Assembly: GCF_050947335.1 (NCBI RefSeq)
Contig: NW_027473485.1
Coordinates: 218,228 to 282,227, forward strand
DNA from: Megachile rotundata
Lineage: Eukaryota; Arthropoda; Insecta; Hymenoptera; Megachilidae
Direction of reading: 5' to 3'
Length of the DNA stretch: 64,000 nt
Position 1 is the first letter of the stretch. Every line of letters starts with the position of its first letter. The notes beneath the pieces were generated by a model. It ran no database searches and had not been told where the DNA came from. It was given only the letters and a program-made list of their open reading frames with translations. A program made the translations under genes and the position numbers. Shown in pieces: positions 26,512 through 37,802 of the stretch.

Positions 26512-28930
26512 TAATAATATGAGTTAGATTGATAATAATAAGAGTAATGAGTATAGTAATTGTCGTTCTATCGATCATATAAGCATAATATGGCTAATAA
26601 TATGAGTTAGATTGATAATAATAAGAGTAATAAGTATAGTAATTATCGTTCTACCGATCATACAAGCATAATATGGCTAATAATATTAGTTAGATTGATA
26701 ATAATAAGAGTCATGAGTATAGTACTTGTAGTTCTCTCGATCATATCTGCATAATATGGTTAATAATATGAGCTAGATTGATAATAATAAGAGTAATATG
26801 TATAGTAATTGTAGTTCGATCGGTCATATAAGCATAATATGGCTAATAATATGAGTTAGATTGATAATAATAAGAGTAATAAGTATAGTAATTATCGTTC
26901 CATCGATCATACAAGCATAATGTGGCTAATAATATGAGTTAGATTGATAATAATAAGAGTAATAAGTATAGTAATTATCGTTCCACCGATCATACAAGCA
27001 TAATGTGGCTAATAATATGAGTTAGATTGATAATAATAAGAGAAATAAGTATAGTAATTATCGTTCTACCGATCATATAAGCATAATATGGCTAATAATA
27101 TGAGTTAGATTGATAATAGTTAGTGTAATAAGTATAGTAATTGTCGTTCTGTCGATAATATAAGCATAATATGGCTAATAATATGAGTTAGTTTGATAAT
27201 AGTGAGTGTAACAAGTATAGTAATTGTAGTTCTATTGCTCATATAAGCATAATATGATTATTAATATGTGTTAGATTGATAATATTAAGAGTAATAAGTA
27301 TAGTAATTATCGTTCTACCGATCATATACGCATATATGGCTAATAATATGAGTTAGATTGATAATAATAAGAGTAAAAACTATAGTAATTGTCGTTCTAT
27401 CGATCATATAAGCATAATATGGCTAATAATATGAGTTAGATTGATAATAATAAGAGTAGTGGGCATAGTAATTGTCGTTCTCTCGATCATATAAGCATAA
27501 AATGGCTCATAATATGAGTTAGATTGATAATAGTGAGTGTAATAAGTATAGTAATTGTAGTTCTATTGCTCATATAAGCATAATATGATTATTAATATGT
27601 GTTAGATTGATAATATTAAGAGTAATAAGTATAGTAATTATCGTTCTACCGATCATATACGCATATATGGCTAATAATATGAGTTAGATTGATAATAATA
27701 AGAGTAAAAACTATAGTAATTGTCGTTCTATCGATCACATAAGCATAATATGGCTAATAATATGAGTTAGATTGATAATAATAAAAGTGGTGAGCATAGT
27801 AATTGTCGTTCCATCGATCATATAAGCATAGTATGGCTAATAATATGAGTTTGATTGATAATAATAGGAGTAATAAGTATAGTAATTGTCGTTCTATCGA
27901 TCACATAAGCATAATATGGCTAATAATATGAGTTAAATTGATAATAATAAGAGTAATGAGTATAGTAGTTGTAGTTCTATCGATCATGTCTGCATAATAT
28001 GGTTAACAATATGAGCTAGATTGATAATAACAAGAGTAATAAGTATAGTAATTGTAGTTCTATCGATCATATAAGCATAATGTGGCTAATAATATTAGTT
28101 AGATTGATAATAATAAGAGTTGTGAGTATAGTAATTGTCGTTCTATCGATCATATAAGCATAATATGGCTAATAATATGAGTTAGATTGATAATAATAAG
28201 AGTAATGAGTATAGTAATTGTCGTTCTATCGATCATATAAGCATAATATGGCTAATAATATGAGTTAGATTGATAATAATAAGAGTAATAAGTATAGTAA
28301 TTATCGTTCTACCGATCATACAAGCATAATATGGCTAATAATATTAGTTAGATTGATAATAATAAGAGTCATGAGTATAGTACTTGTAGTTCTCTCGATC
28401 ATATCTGCATAATATGGTTAATAATATGAGCTAGATTGATAATAATAAGAGTAATATGTATAGTAATTGTAGTTCGATCGGTCATATAAGCATAATATGG
28501 CTAATAATATGAGTTAGATTGATAATAATAAGAGTAATAAGTATAGTAATTATCGTTCCATCGATCATACAAGCATAATGTGGCTAATAATATGAGTTAG
28601 ATTGATAATAATAAGAGAAATAAGTATAGTAATTATCGTTCTACCGATCATATAAGCATAATATGGCTAATAATATGAGTTAGATTGATAATAGTTAGTG
28701 TAATAAGTATAGTAATTGTCGTTCTGTCGATCATATAAGCATAATATGGCTAATAATATGAGTTAGATTGATAATAGTGAGTGTAATAAGTATAGTAATT
28801 GTAGTTCTATTGCTCATATAAGCATAATATGATTAATAATATGAGTTAGATTGATAATATTAAGAGTAATAAGTATAGTAATTATCGTTCTACCGATCAT
28901 ATAAGCATATATGGCTAATAATATGAGTTA
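26512..28930 (+). repeat. Mixed segment related to 41.8-43.7 kb; contains a T/E hybrid
   Basis: Order: K-L-M-N-O-O'-P-Q'-R'-S'-T-U-R'-S', then a hybrid at 27687-27769 with a T front (GTAAAAACTATAG) and an E end (CTATCGATCACATAAGC), then F-G-H-I-J-K-L-M-N-O-P-Q-R-S. The doubled O (TTCCATCG then TTCCACCG) also occurs at about 42.2 kb at an offset of 15,340 bp (26881 to 42221), and both segments share GGTTAACAATATGAGC in H. The hybrid implies loss of the C and D monomers by exchange in register. Confidence 0.84.
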
Positions 28931-30091
28931 GATTGATAATAATAAGAGTAGTGAGCATAGAAATTGTCGATCTCTCGATCATATAAGCATAAAATGGCTC
29001 ATAGTATGAGTTAGATTGATAATAGTAAGAGTAATGAGTATAGTAATTGTCGTTCTATCGATCATATAAGCATAATATGGCTAATAATATGAGTTAGATT
29101 GATAATAGTTAGTGTATTAAGTATAGTAATTGTCGTTCTGTCGATCATATAAGCATAATATGGCTAATAATATGAGTTAGATTGATAACAATAAGAGTAA
29201 TGAGTATAGTAATTGTCGTCCTATCGATCATATAAGCAGAATATGGCTAATAATATGAGTTAGATTGATAATAATATGAGCAATAAGTATAGTAATTGTC
29301 GTTCTATCGATCACATAAGCATAATATGGCTAATAATATGAGTTAGATTGATAATAATAAAAGTGGTGAGCATAGTAATTGTCGTTCCATCGATCATATA
29401 AGCATAGTATGGCTAATAATATGAGTTTGATTGATAATAATAGGAGTAATAAGTATAGTAATTGTCGTTCTATCGATCACATAAGCATAATATGGCTAAT
29501 AATATGAGTTAAATTGATAATAATAAGAGTAATGAGTATAGTAGTTGTAGTTCCATCGATCATGTCTGCATAATATGGTTAATAATATGAGCTAGATTGA
29601 TAATAACAAGAGTAATAAGTATAGTAATTGTAGTTCTATCGATCATATAACCATAATGTGGCTAATAATATTAGTTAGATTGATAATAATAAGAGTAATG
29701 AGTATAGTAATTGTCGTTCTATCGATCATACAAGCATAATGTGGCTAATAATATGAGTTAGATTGATAATAATAAGAGAAATAAGTATAGTAATTATCGT
29801 TCTACCGATCATATAAGCATAATATGGCTAATAATATGAGTTAGATTGATAATAGTTAGTGTAATAAGTATAGTAATTGTCGTTCTGTCGATCATATAAG
29901 CATAATATGGCTAATAATATGAGTTAGATTGATAATAGTGAGTGTAATAAGTATAGTAATTGTAGTTCTATTGCTCATATAAGCATAATATGATTAATAA
30001 TATGAGTTAGATTGATAATATTAAGAGTAATAAGTATAGTAATTATCGTTCTACCGATCATATAAGCATATATGGCTAATAATATGAGTTA
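28931..30091 (+). repeat. Contracted A cycle, 14 monomers (1,161 bp), with K/O hybrid
   Basis: Two A monomers 1,161 bp apart instead of 1,576. The order is A-B-C-D-E-F-G-H-I, a hybrid at 29678-29760, then P-Q-R-S. The hybrid has a K-type front (GAGTAATGAG...CTATCGATCATAC) and an O end (ACAAGCATAATGTGG). Five monomers are missing relative to the 19-mer. The length equals the V-T 14-mer by arithmetic only; the composition is different. H here reads TTCCATCGATCATGTC, a private change. Confidence 0.9.
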
Positions 30092-30670
30092 GATTGATAA
30101 TAATAAGAGTAGTGAGCATAGAAATTGTCGATCTCTCGATCATATAAGCATAAAATGGCTCATAGTATGAGTTAGATTGATAATAGTAAGAGTAATGAGT
30201 ATAGTAATTGTCGTTCTATCGATCATATAAGCATAATATGGCTAATAATATGAGTTAGATTGATAATAGTTAGTGTATTAAGTATAGTAATTGTAGTTCT
30301 ATTGCTCATATAAGCATAATATGATTATTAATATGTGTTAGATTGATAATATTAAGAGTAATAAGTATAGTAATTATCGTTCTACCGATCATATACGCAT
30401 ATATGGCTAATAATATGAGTTAGATTGATAATAATAAGAGTAAAAACTATAGTAATTGTCGTTCTGTCGATCATATAAGCATAATATGGCTAATAATATG
30501 AGTTAGATTGATAATAGTGAGTGTAATAAGTATAGTAATTGTAGTTCTATTGCTCATATAAGCATAATATGATTAATAATATGAGTTAGATTGATAATAT
30601 TAAGAGTAATAAGTATAGTAATTATCGTTCTACCGATCATATAAGCATATATGGCTAATAATATGAGTTA
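30092..30670 (+). repeat. Strongly contracted A cycle, 7 monomers (579 bp), two hybrids
   Basis: A (30092), B (30175), C/R' hybrid (30258-30340: GTGTATTAAG front, GTAGTTCTATTGCTC end), S' (30341, 82 bp), T/Q hybrid (30423-30505: GTAAAAACTATAG front, CTGTCGATCATATAAG end), R (30506), S (30589, 82 bp). The total, 5 x 83 plus 2 x 82, equals 579 exactly. This is the shortest A-to-A cycle in the window, and both hybrids connect the two HOR forms, so it records exchange between them in both directions. Confidence 0.92.
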
Positions 30671-32246
30671 GATTGATAATAATAAGAGTAGCGAGCATAG
30701 AAATTGTCGATCTCTCGATCATATAAGCATAAAATGGCTCATAGTATGAGTTAGATTGATAATAGTAAGAGTAATGAGTATAGTAATTGTCGTTCTATCG
30801 ATCATATAAGCATAATATGGCTAATAATATGAGTTAGATTGATAATAGTTAGTGTATTAAGTATAGTAATTGTCGTTCTGTCGATCATATAAGCATAATA
30901 TGGCTAATAATATGAGTTAGATTGATAACAATAAGAGTAATGAGTATAGTAATTGTCGTCCTATCGATCATATAAGCAGAATATGGCTAATAATATGAGT
31001 TAGATTGATAATAATATGAGCAATAAGTATAGTAATTGTCGTTCTATCGATCACATAAGCATAATATGGCTAATAATATGAGTTAGATTGATAATAATAA
31101 AAGTGGTGAGCATAGTAATTGTCGTTCCATCGATCATATAAGCATAGTATGGCTAATAATATGAGTTTGATTGATAATAATAGGAGTAATAAGTATAGTA
31201 ATTGTCGTTCTATCGATCACATAAGCATAATATGGCTAATAATATGAGTTAAATTGATAATAATAAGAGTAATGAGTATAGTAGTTGTAGTTCTATCGAT
31301 CATGTCTGCATAATATGGTTAACAATATGAGCTAGATTGATAATAACAAGAGTAATAAGTATAGTAATTGTAGTTCTATCGATCATATAAGCATAATGTG
31401 GCTAATAATATTAGTTAGATTGATAATAATAAGAGTTGTGAGTATAGTAATTGTCGTTCTATCGATCATATAAGCATAATATGGCTAATAATATGAGTTA
31501 GATTGATAATAATAAGAGTAATGAGTATAGTAATTGTCGTTCTATCGATCATATAAGCATAATTAGGCTAATAATATGAGTTAGATTGATAATAATAAGA
31601 GTAATAAGTATAGTAATTATCGTTCTACCGATCATACAAGCATAATATGGCTAATAATATTAGTTAGATTGATAATAATAAGAGTCATGAGTATAGTACT
31701 TGTAGTTCTCTCGATCATATCTGCATAATATGGTTAATAATATGAGCTAGATTGATAATAATAAGAGTAATATGTATAGTAATTGTAGTTCGATCGGTCA
31801 TATAAGCATAATATGGCTAATAATATGAGTTAGATTGATAATAATAAGAGTAATAAGTATAGTAATTATCGTTCCATCGATCATACAAGCATAATGTGGC
31901 TAATAATATGAGTTAGATTGATAATAATAAGAGAAATAAGTATAGTAATTATCGTTCTACCGATCATATAAGCATAATATGGCTAATAATATGAGTTAGA
32001 TTGATAATAGTTAGTGTAATAAGTATAGTAATTGTCGTTCTGTCGATCATATAAGCATAATATGGCTAATAATATGAGTTAGATTGATAATAGTGAGTGT
32101 AATAAGTATAGTAATTGTAGTTCTATTGCTCATATAAGCATAATATGATTAATAATATGAGTTAGATTGATAATATTAAGAGTAATAAGTATAGTAATTA
32201 TCGTTCTACCGATCATATAAGCATATATGGCTAATAATATGAGTTA
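30671..32246 (+). repeat. Complete 19-monomer higher-order repeat, A to S (1,576 bp)
   Basis: Clean instance of HOR form 1: eighteen 83-bp monomers plus one of 82 bp. Order and marks: A (30671) AAATTGTCGATCTCTC; B AATAGTAAGAG; C GTGTATTAAG with CTGTCG; D AACAATAAG, GTCCTATC, GCAGAATATGG; E ATATGAGCAATAAG; F AAAAGTGGTGAGC, TTCCATCG; G AATAGGAG; H GTAGTTGTAG, CATGTCTGC; I AACAAGAG, AATGTGG; J GAGTTGTGAG; K GAGTAATGAG; L CTACCGATCATACAAG; M GTCATGAG, CATATCTGC; N TTCGATCGG; O TTCCATCGATCATAC; P GAGAAATAAG; Q GTTAGTGTAATAAG with CTGTCG; R GTGAGTG, ATTGCTC; S GCATATATGG (32165-32246, 82 bp). The next A starts at 32247, exactly 1,576 bp on. These letters are used in the other entries; a prime marks a variant. 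A long-read array map should show a 1,576-bp periodicity only locally, because most neighbouring cycles are altered. Confidence 0.95.
32165..32246 (+). repeat. 82-bp S-class monomer (example)
   Basis: S and S' monomers lack one A relative to the consensus: GCATATATGG instead of GCATAATATGG at monomer positions 57-67. The deletion produces the palindrome CATATATG. It is fixed in this subtype throughout the array (for example 21140-21221, 30341-30422, 34238-34319), always after an R or R' unit, apart from P/S' hybrids that inherited the same end. S-class units are why most array offsets are multiples of 83 less a few bases. Confidence 0.92.
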
Positions 32247-35200
32247 GATTGATAATAATAAGAGTAGTGAGCATAGAAATTGTCGATCTCTCGATCATAT
32301 AAGCATAAAATGGCTCATAGTATGAGTTAGATTGATAATAGTAAGAGTAATGAGTATAGTAATTGTCGTTCTATCGATCATATAAGCATAATATGGCTAA
32401 TAATATGAGTTAGATTGATAATAGTTAGTGTATTAAGTATAGTAATTGTCGTTCTGTCGATCATATAAGCATAATATGGCTAATAATATGAGTTAGATTG
32501 ATAACAATAAGAGTAATGAGTATAGTAATTGTCGTCCTATCGATCATATAAGCAGAATATGGCTAATAATATGAGTTAGATTGATAATAATATGAGCAAT
32601 AAGTATAGTAATTGTCGTTCTATCGATCACATAAGCATAATATGGCTAATAATATGAGTTAGATTGATAATAATAAAAGTGGTGAGCATAGTAATTGTCG
32701 TTCCATCGATCATATAAGCATAGTATGGCTAATAATATGAGTTTGATTGATAATAATAGGAGTAATAAGTATAGTAATTGTCGTTCTATCGATCATGTCT
32801 GCATAATATGGTTAAAAATATGAGCTAGATTGATAATAACAAGAGTAATAAGTATAGTAATTGTAGTTCTATCGATCATATAACCATAATGTGGCTAATA
32901 ATATTAGTTAGATTGATAATAATAAGAGTTGTGAGTATAGTAATTGTCGTTCTCTCGATCATATCTGCATAATATGGTTAATAATATGAGCTAGATTGAT
33001 AATAATAAGAGTAATATGTATAGTAATTGTAGTTCGATCGGTCATATAAGCATAATATGGCTAATAATATGAGTTAGATTGATAATAATAAGAGTAATAA
33101 GTATAGTAATTATCGTTCCACCGATCATACAAGCATAATGTGGCTAATAATATGAGTTAGATTGATAATAACAAGAGAAATAAGTATAGTAATTATCGTT
33201 CTACCGATCATACAAGCATAATATGGCTAATAATATTAGTTAGATTGATAATAATAAGAGTCATGAGTATAGTACTTGTAGTTCTCTCGATCATATCTGC
33301 ATAATATGGTTAATAATATGAGCTAGATTGATAATAATAAGAGTAATATGTATAGTAATTGTAGTTCGATCGGTCATATAAGCATAATATGGCTAATAAT
33401 ATGAGTTAGATTGATAATAATAAGAGTAATAAGTATAGTAATTAACGTTCCACCGATCATACAAGCATAATGTGGCTAATAATATGAGTTAGATTGATAA
33501 TAATAAGAGAAATAAGTATAGTAATTATCGTTCTACCGATCATATAAGCATAATATGGCTAATAATATGAGTTAGATTGATAATAATAAGAGTAATAAGT
33601 ATAGTAATTATCGTTCTACCGATCATACAAGCATAATATGGCTAATAATGTTAGTTAGATTGATAATAATAAGAGTCATGAGTATAGTACTTGTAGTTCT
33701 CTCGATCATATCTGCATAATATGGTTAATAATATGAGCTAGATTGATAATAATAAGAGTAATATGTATAGTAATTGTAGTTCGATCGGTCATATAAGCAT
33801 AATATGGCTAATAATATGAGTTAGATTGATAATAATAAGAGTAATAAGTATAGTAATTATCGTTCCACCGATCATACAAGCATAATGTGGCTAATAATAT
33901 GAGTTAGATTGATAATAATAAGAGAAATAAGTATAGTAATTATCGTTCTACCGATCATATACGCATATATGGCTAATAATATGAGTTAGATTGATAATAA
34001 TAAGAGTAAAAACTATAGTAATTGTCGTTCTATCGATCATATAAGCATAATATGGCTAAAAATATGAGTTAGATTGATAATAATAAGAGTAGTGGGCATA
34101 GTAATTGTCGTTCTCTCGATCATATAAGCATAAAATGGCTCATAATATGAGTTAGATTGATAATAGTGAGTGTAATAAGTATAGTAATTGTAGTTCTATT
34201 GCTCATATAAGCATAATATGATTATTAATATGTGTTAGATTGATAATATTAAGAGTAATAAGTATAGTAATTATCGTTCTACCGATCATATACGCATATA
34301 TGGCTAATAATATGAGTTAGATTGATAATAATAAGAGTAAAAACTATAGTAATTGTCGTTCTATCGATCATATAAGCATAATATGGCTAATAATATGAGT
34401 TAGATTGATAATAGTTAGTGTATTAAGTATAGTAATTGTCGTTCTGTCGATCATATAAGCATAATATGGCTAATAATATGAGTTAGATTGATAACAATAA
34501 GAGTAATGAGTATAGTAATTGTCGTCCTATCGATCATATAAGCAGAATATGGCTAATAATATGAGTTAGATTGATAATAATAAGAGTAATGAGTATAGTA
34601 ATTGTCGTTCTATCGATCATATAAGCATAATATGGCTAATAATATGAGTTAGATTGATAATAATAAGAGTAATGAGTATAGTAATTGTCGTTCTATCGAT
34701 CATATAAGCATAATATGGCTAATAATATGAGTTAGATTGATAATAATAAGAGTAATAAGTATAGTAATTATCGTTCTACCGATCATACAAGCATAATATG
34801 GCTAATAATATTAGTTAGATTGATAATAATAAGAGTCATGAGTATAGTACTTGTAGTTCTCTCGATCATATCTGCATAATATGGTTAATAATATGAGCTA
34901 GATTGATAATAATAAGAGTAATATGTATAGTAATTGTAGTTCGATCGGTCATATAAGCATAATATGGCTAATAATATGAGTTAGATTGATAATAATAAGA
35001 GTAATAAGTATAGTAATTATCGTTCCATCGATCATACAAGCATAATGTGGCTAATAATATGAGTTAGATTGATAATAATAAGAGAAATAAGTATAGTAAT
35101 TATCGTTCTACCGATCATATAAGCATAATATGGCTAATAATATGAGTTAGATTGATAATAGTTAGTGTAATAAGTATAGTAATTGTCGTTCTGTCGATCA

Positions 35201-35397
35201 TATAAGCATAATATGGCTAATAATATGAGTTAGATTGATAATAGTGAGTGTAATAAGTATAGTAATTGTAGTTCTATTGCTCATATAAGCATAATATGAT
35301 TAATAATATGAGTTAGATTGATAATATTAAGAGTAATAAGTATAGTAATTATCGTTCTACCGATCATATAAGCATATATGGCTAATAATATGAGTTA
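32247..35397 (+). repeat. Expanded A cycle (3,151 bp) with four hybrids and L-P amplification
   Basis: A-B-C-D-E-F, G/H hybrid (32745-32827, AATAGGAG front with CATGTCTGC end), I, J/M hybrid (32911-32993, GAGTTGTGAG front with CTCTCGATCATATC end), N-O, P/L hybrid (33160-33242, AACAAGAGAAATAAG front with ACAAGCATAATATGG and ATATTAG end), M-N-O'-P, L-M-N-O, P/S' hybrid (33907-33988, 82 bp), T-U-R'-S'-T-C-D, then K-K-L-M-N-O-P-Q-R-S. The M units at 33243 and 33658 are 415 bp (5 x 83) apart. The cycle is 38 monomers long, but by gains and losses rather than two intact 19-mers. Confidence 0.9.
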
Positions 35398-37511
35398 GAT
35401 TGATAATAATAAGAGTAGTGAGCATAGAAATTGTCGATCTCTCGATCATATAAGCATAAAATGGCTCATAGTATGAGTTAGATTGATAATGGTAAGAGTA
35501 ATGAGTATAGTAATTGTCGTTCTATCGATCATATAAGCATAATATGGCTAATAATATGAGTTAGATTGATAATAGTTAGTGTATTAAGTATAGTAATTGT
35601 CGTTCTGTCGATCATATAAGCATAATATGGCTAATAATATGAGTTAGATTGATAACAATAAGAGTAATGAGTATAGTAATTGTCGTCCTATCGATCATAT
35701 AAGCAGAATATGGCTAATAATATGAGTTAGATTGATAATAATATGAGCAATAAGTATAGTAATTGTCGTTCTATCGATCACATAAGCATAATATGGCTAA
35801 TAATATGAGTTAGATTGATAATAATAAAAGTGGTGAGCATAGTAATTGTCGTTCCATCGATCATATAAGCATAGTATGGCTAATAATATGAGTTTGATTG
35901 ATAATAATAGGAGTAATAAGTATAGTAATTGTCGTTCTATCGATCACATAAGCATAATATGGCTAATAATATGAGTTAAATTGATAATAATAAGAGTAAT
36001 GAGTATAGTAGTTGTAGTTCTATCGATCATGTCTGCATAATATGGTTAATAATATGAGCTAGATTGATAATAACAAGAGTAATAAGTATAGTAATTGTAG
36101 TTCTATCGATCATATAACCATAATGTGGCTAATAATATTAGTTAGATTGATAATAATAAGAGTTGTGAGTATAGTAATTGTCGTTCTATCGATCATATAA
36201 GCATAATATGGCTAATAATATGAGTTAGATTGATAATAATAAGAGTAATAATTATAGTAATTATCGTTCCACCGATCATACAAGCATAATGTGGCTAATA
36301 ATATGAGTTAGATTGATAATAATAAGAGAAATAAGTATAGTAATTATCGTTCTACCGATCATATAAGCATAATATGGCTAATAATATGAGTTAGATTGAT
36401 AATAATAAGAGCAATAAGTATAGTAATTGTCGTTCTATCGATCACATAAGCGTAATATGGCTAATAATATGAGTTAGATTGATAATAATAAGAGTAGTGA
36501 GCATAGTAATTGTCGTTCTATCGATCATATAAGCATAGTATGGCTAATAATATGAGTTAGATTGATAATAATAAGAGTAATAAGTATAGTAATTGTCGTT
36601 CTATCGATCACATAAGCATAATATGGCTAATAATATGAGTTAGATTGATAATAATAAGAGTAATGAGTATAGTAATTGTCGTTCTATCGATCATATAAGC
36701 ATAATATGGCTAATAATGTGAATTAAATTGATAATAATAAGAGTAATATGTATAGTAATTATCGTTCTACCGATCATACAAGCATAATATGGCTAATAAT
36801 ATTAGTTAGATTGATAATAATAAGAGTCATGAGTATAGTACTTGTAGTTCTCTCGATCATATCTGCATAATATGGTTAATAATATGAGCTAGATTGATAA
36901 TAATAAGAGTAATATGTATAGTAATTGTAGTTCGATCGGTCATATAAGCATAATATGGCTAATAATATGAGTTAGATTGATAATAATAAGAGTAATAAGT
37001 ATAGTAATTATCGTTCCACCGATCATACAAGCATAATGTGGCTAATAATATGAGTTAGATTGATAATAATAAGAGAAATAAGTATAGTAATTATCGTTCT
37101 ACCGATCATATAAGCATAATATGGCTAATAATATGAGTTAGATTGATAATAGTTAGTGTAATAAGTATAGTAATTGTCGTTCTGTCGATAATATAAGCAT
37201 AATATGGCTAATAATATGAGTTAGATTGATAATAGTGAGTGTAATAAGTATAGTAATTGTAGTTCTATTGCTCATATAAGCATAATATGATTATTAATAT
37301 GTGTTAGATTGATAATATTAAGAGTAATAAGTATAGTAATTATCGTTCTACCGATCATATACGCATATATGGCTAATAATATGAGTTAGATTGATAATAA
37401 TAAGAGTAAAAACTATAGTAATTGTCGTTCTATCGATCATATAAGCATAATATGGCTAATAATATGAGTTAGATTGATAATAATAAGAGTAGTGGGCATA
37501 GTAATTGTCGT
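35398..37511 (+). repeat. A cycle start and first copy of a 1,825-bp-offset repeat
   Basis: A-B-C-D-E-F-G-H-I-J, then O'-P-W-X-Y-K'-L'-M-N-O'-P-Q'-R'-S'-T and a U-front hybrid. From about 35970 the sequence recurs 1,825 bp downstream (H start 35979 to 37804; GCAATAAGTA of W 36411 to 38236). 1,825 is 22 monomers less one base. The run J-O'-P-W shows a 19-mer-type arm joined to the V-T form with V missing. AATAATTATAG near 36247 is private to this copy. Confidence 0.86.
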
Positions 37512-37554
37512 TCTATCGATCATATAAGCATAATATGGCTAATAATATGAGTTA
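37472..37554 (+). repeat. U/T hybrid monomer
   Basis: The front carries the U mark GTAGTGGGCATAG, but the rest is a plain T-type end (CTATCGATCATATAAGCATAATATGG) instead of CTCTCG with CATAAAATGGCTC. It is followed by C. Intact copies elsewhere read U-R'-S'-T-C, so three monomers' worth is missing here, consistent with an in-register exchange between U and the second T. Confidence 0.88.
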
Positions 37555-37802
37555 GATTGATAATAGTTAGTGTATTAAGTATAGTAATTGTCGTTCTGTC
37601 GATCATATAAGCATAATATGGCTAATAATATGAGTTAGATTGATAACAATAAGAGTAATGAGTATAGTAATTGTCGTCCTATCGATCATATAAGCAGAAT
37701 ATGGCTAATAATATGAGTTAGATTGATAATAATAAGAGTAAAAACTATAGTAATTGTCGTTCTATCGATCATATAAGCATAATATGGCTAATAATATGAG
37801 TT

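Noticed and set aside
28931..30091. 28931-30091 as another 1,161-bp V-T 14-mer
   Set aside because: The length is the same, but the contents are A to I, a K/O hybrid, then P to S; equality follows from both having thirteen 83-mers and one 82-mer.
31750..31832. RNA polymerase III B box in N monomers (GTTCGATCGG)
   Set aside because: It matches the first part of the GGTTCGANTCC consensus but not the last three bases, and there is no convincing A box, T-run terminator or tRNA-like fold nearby.
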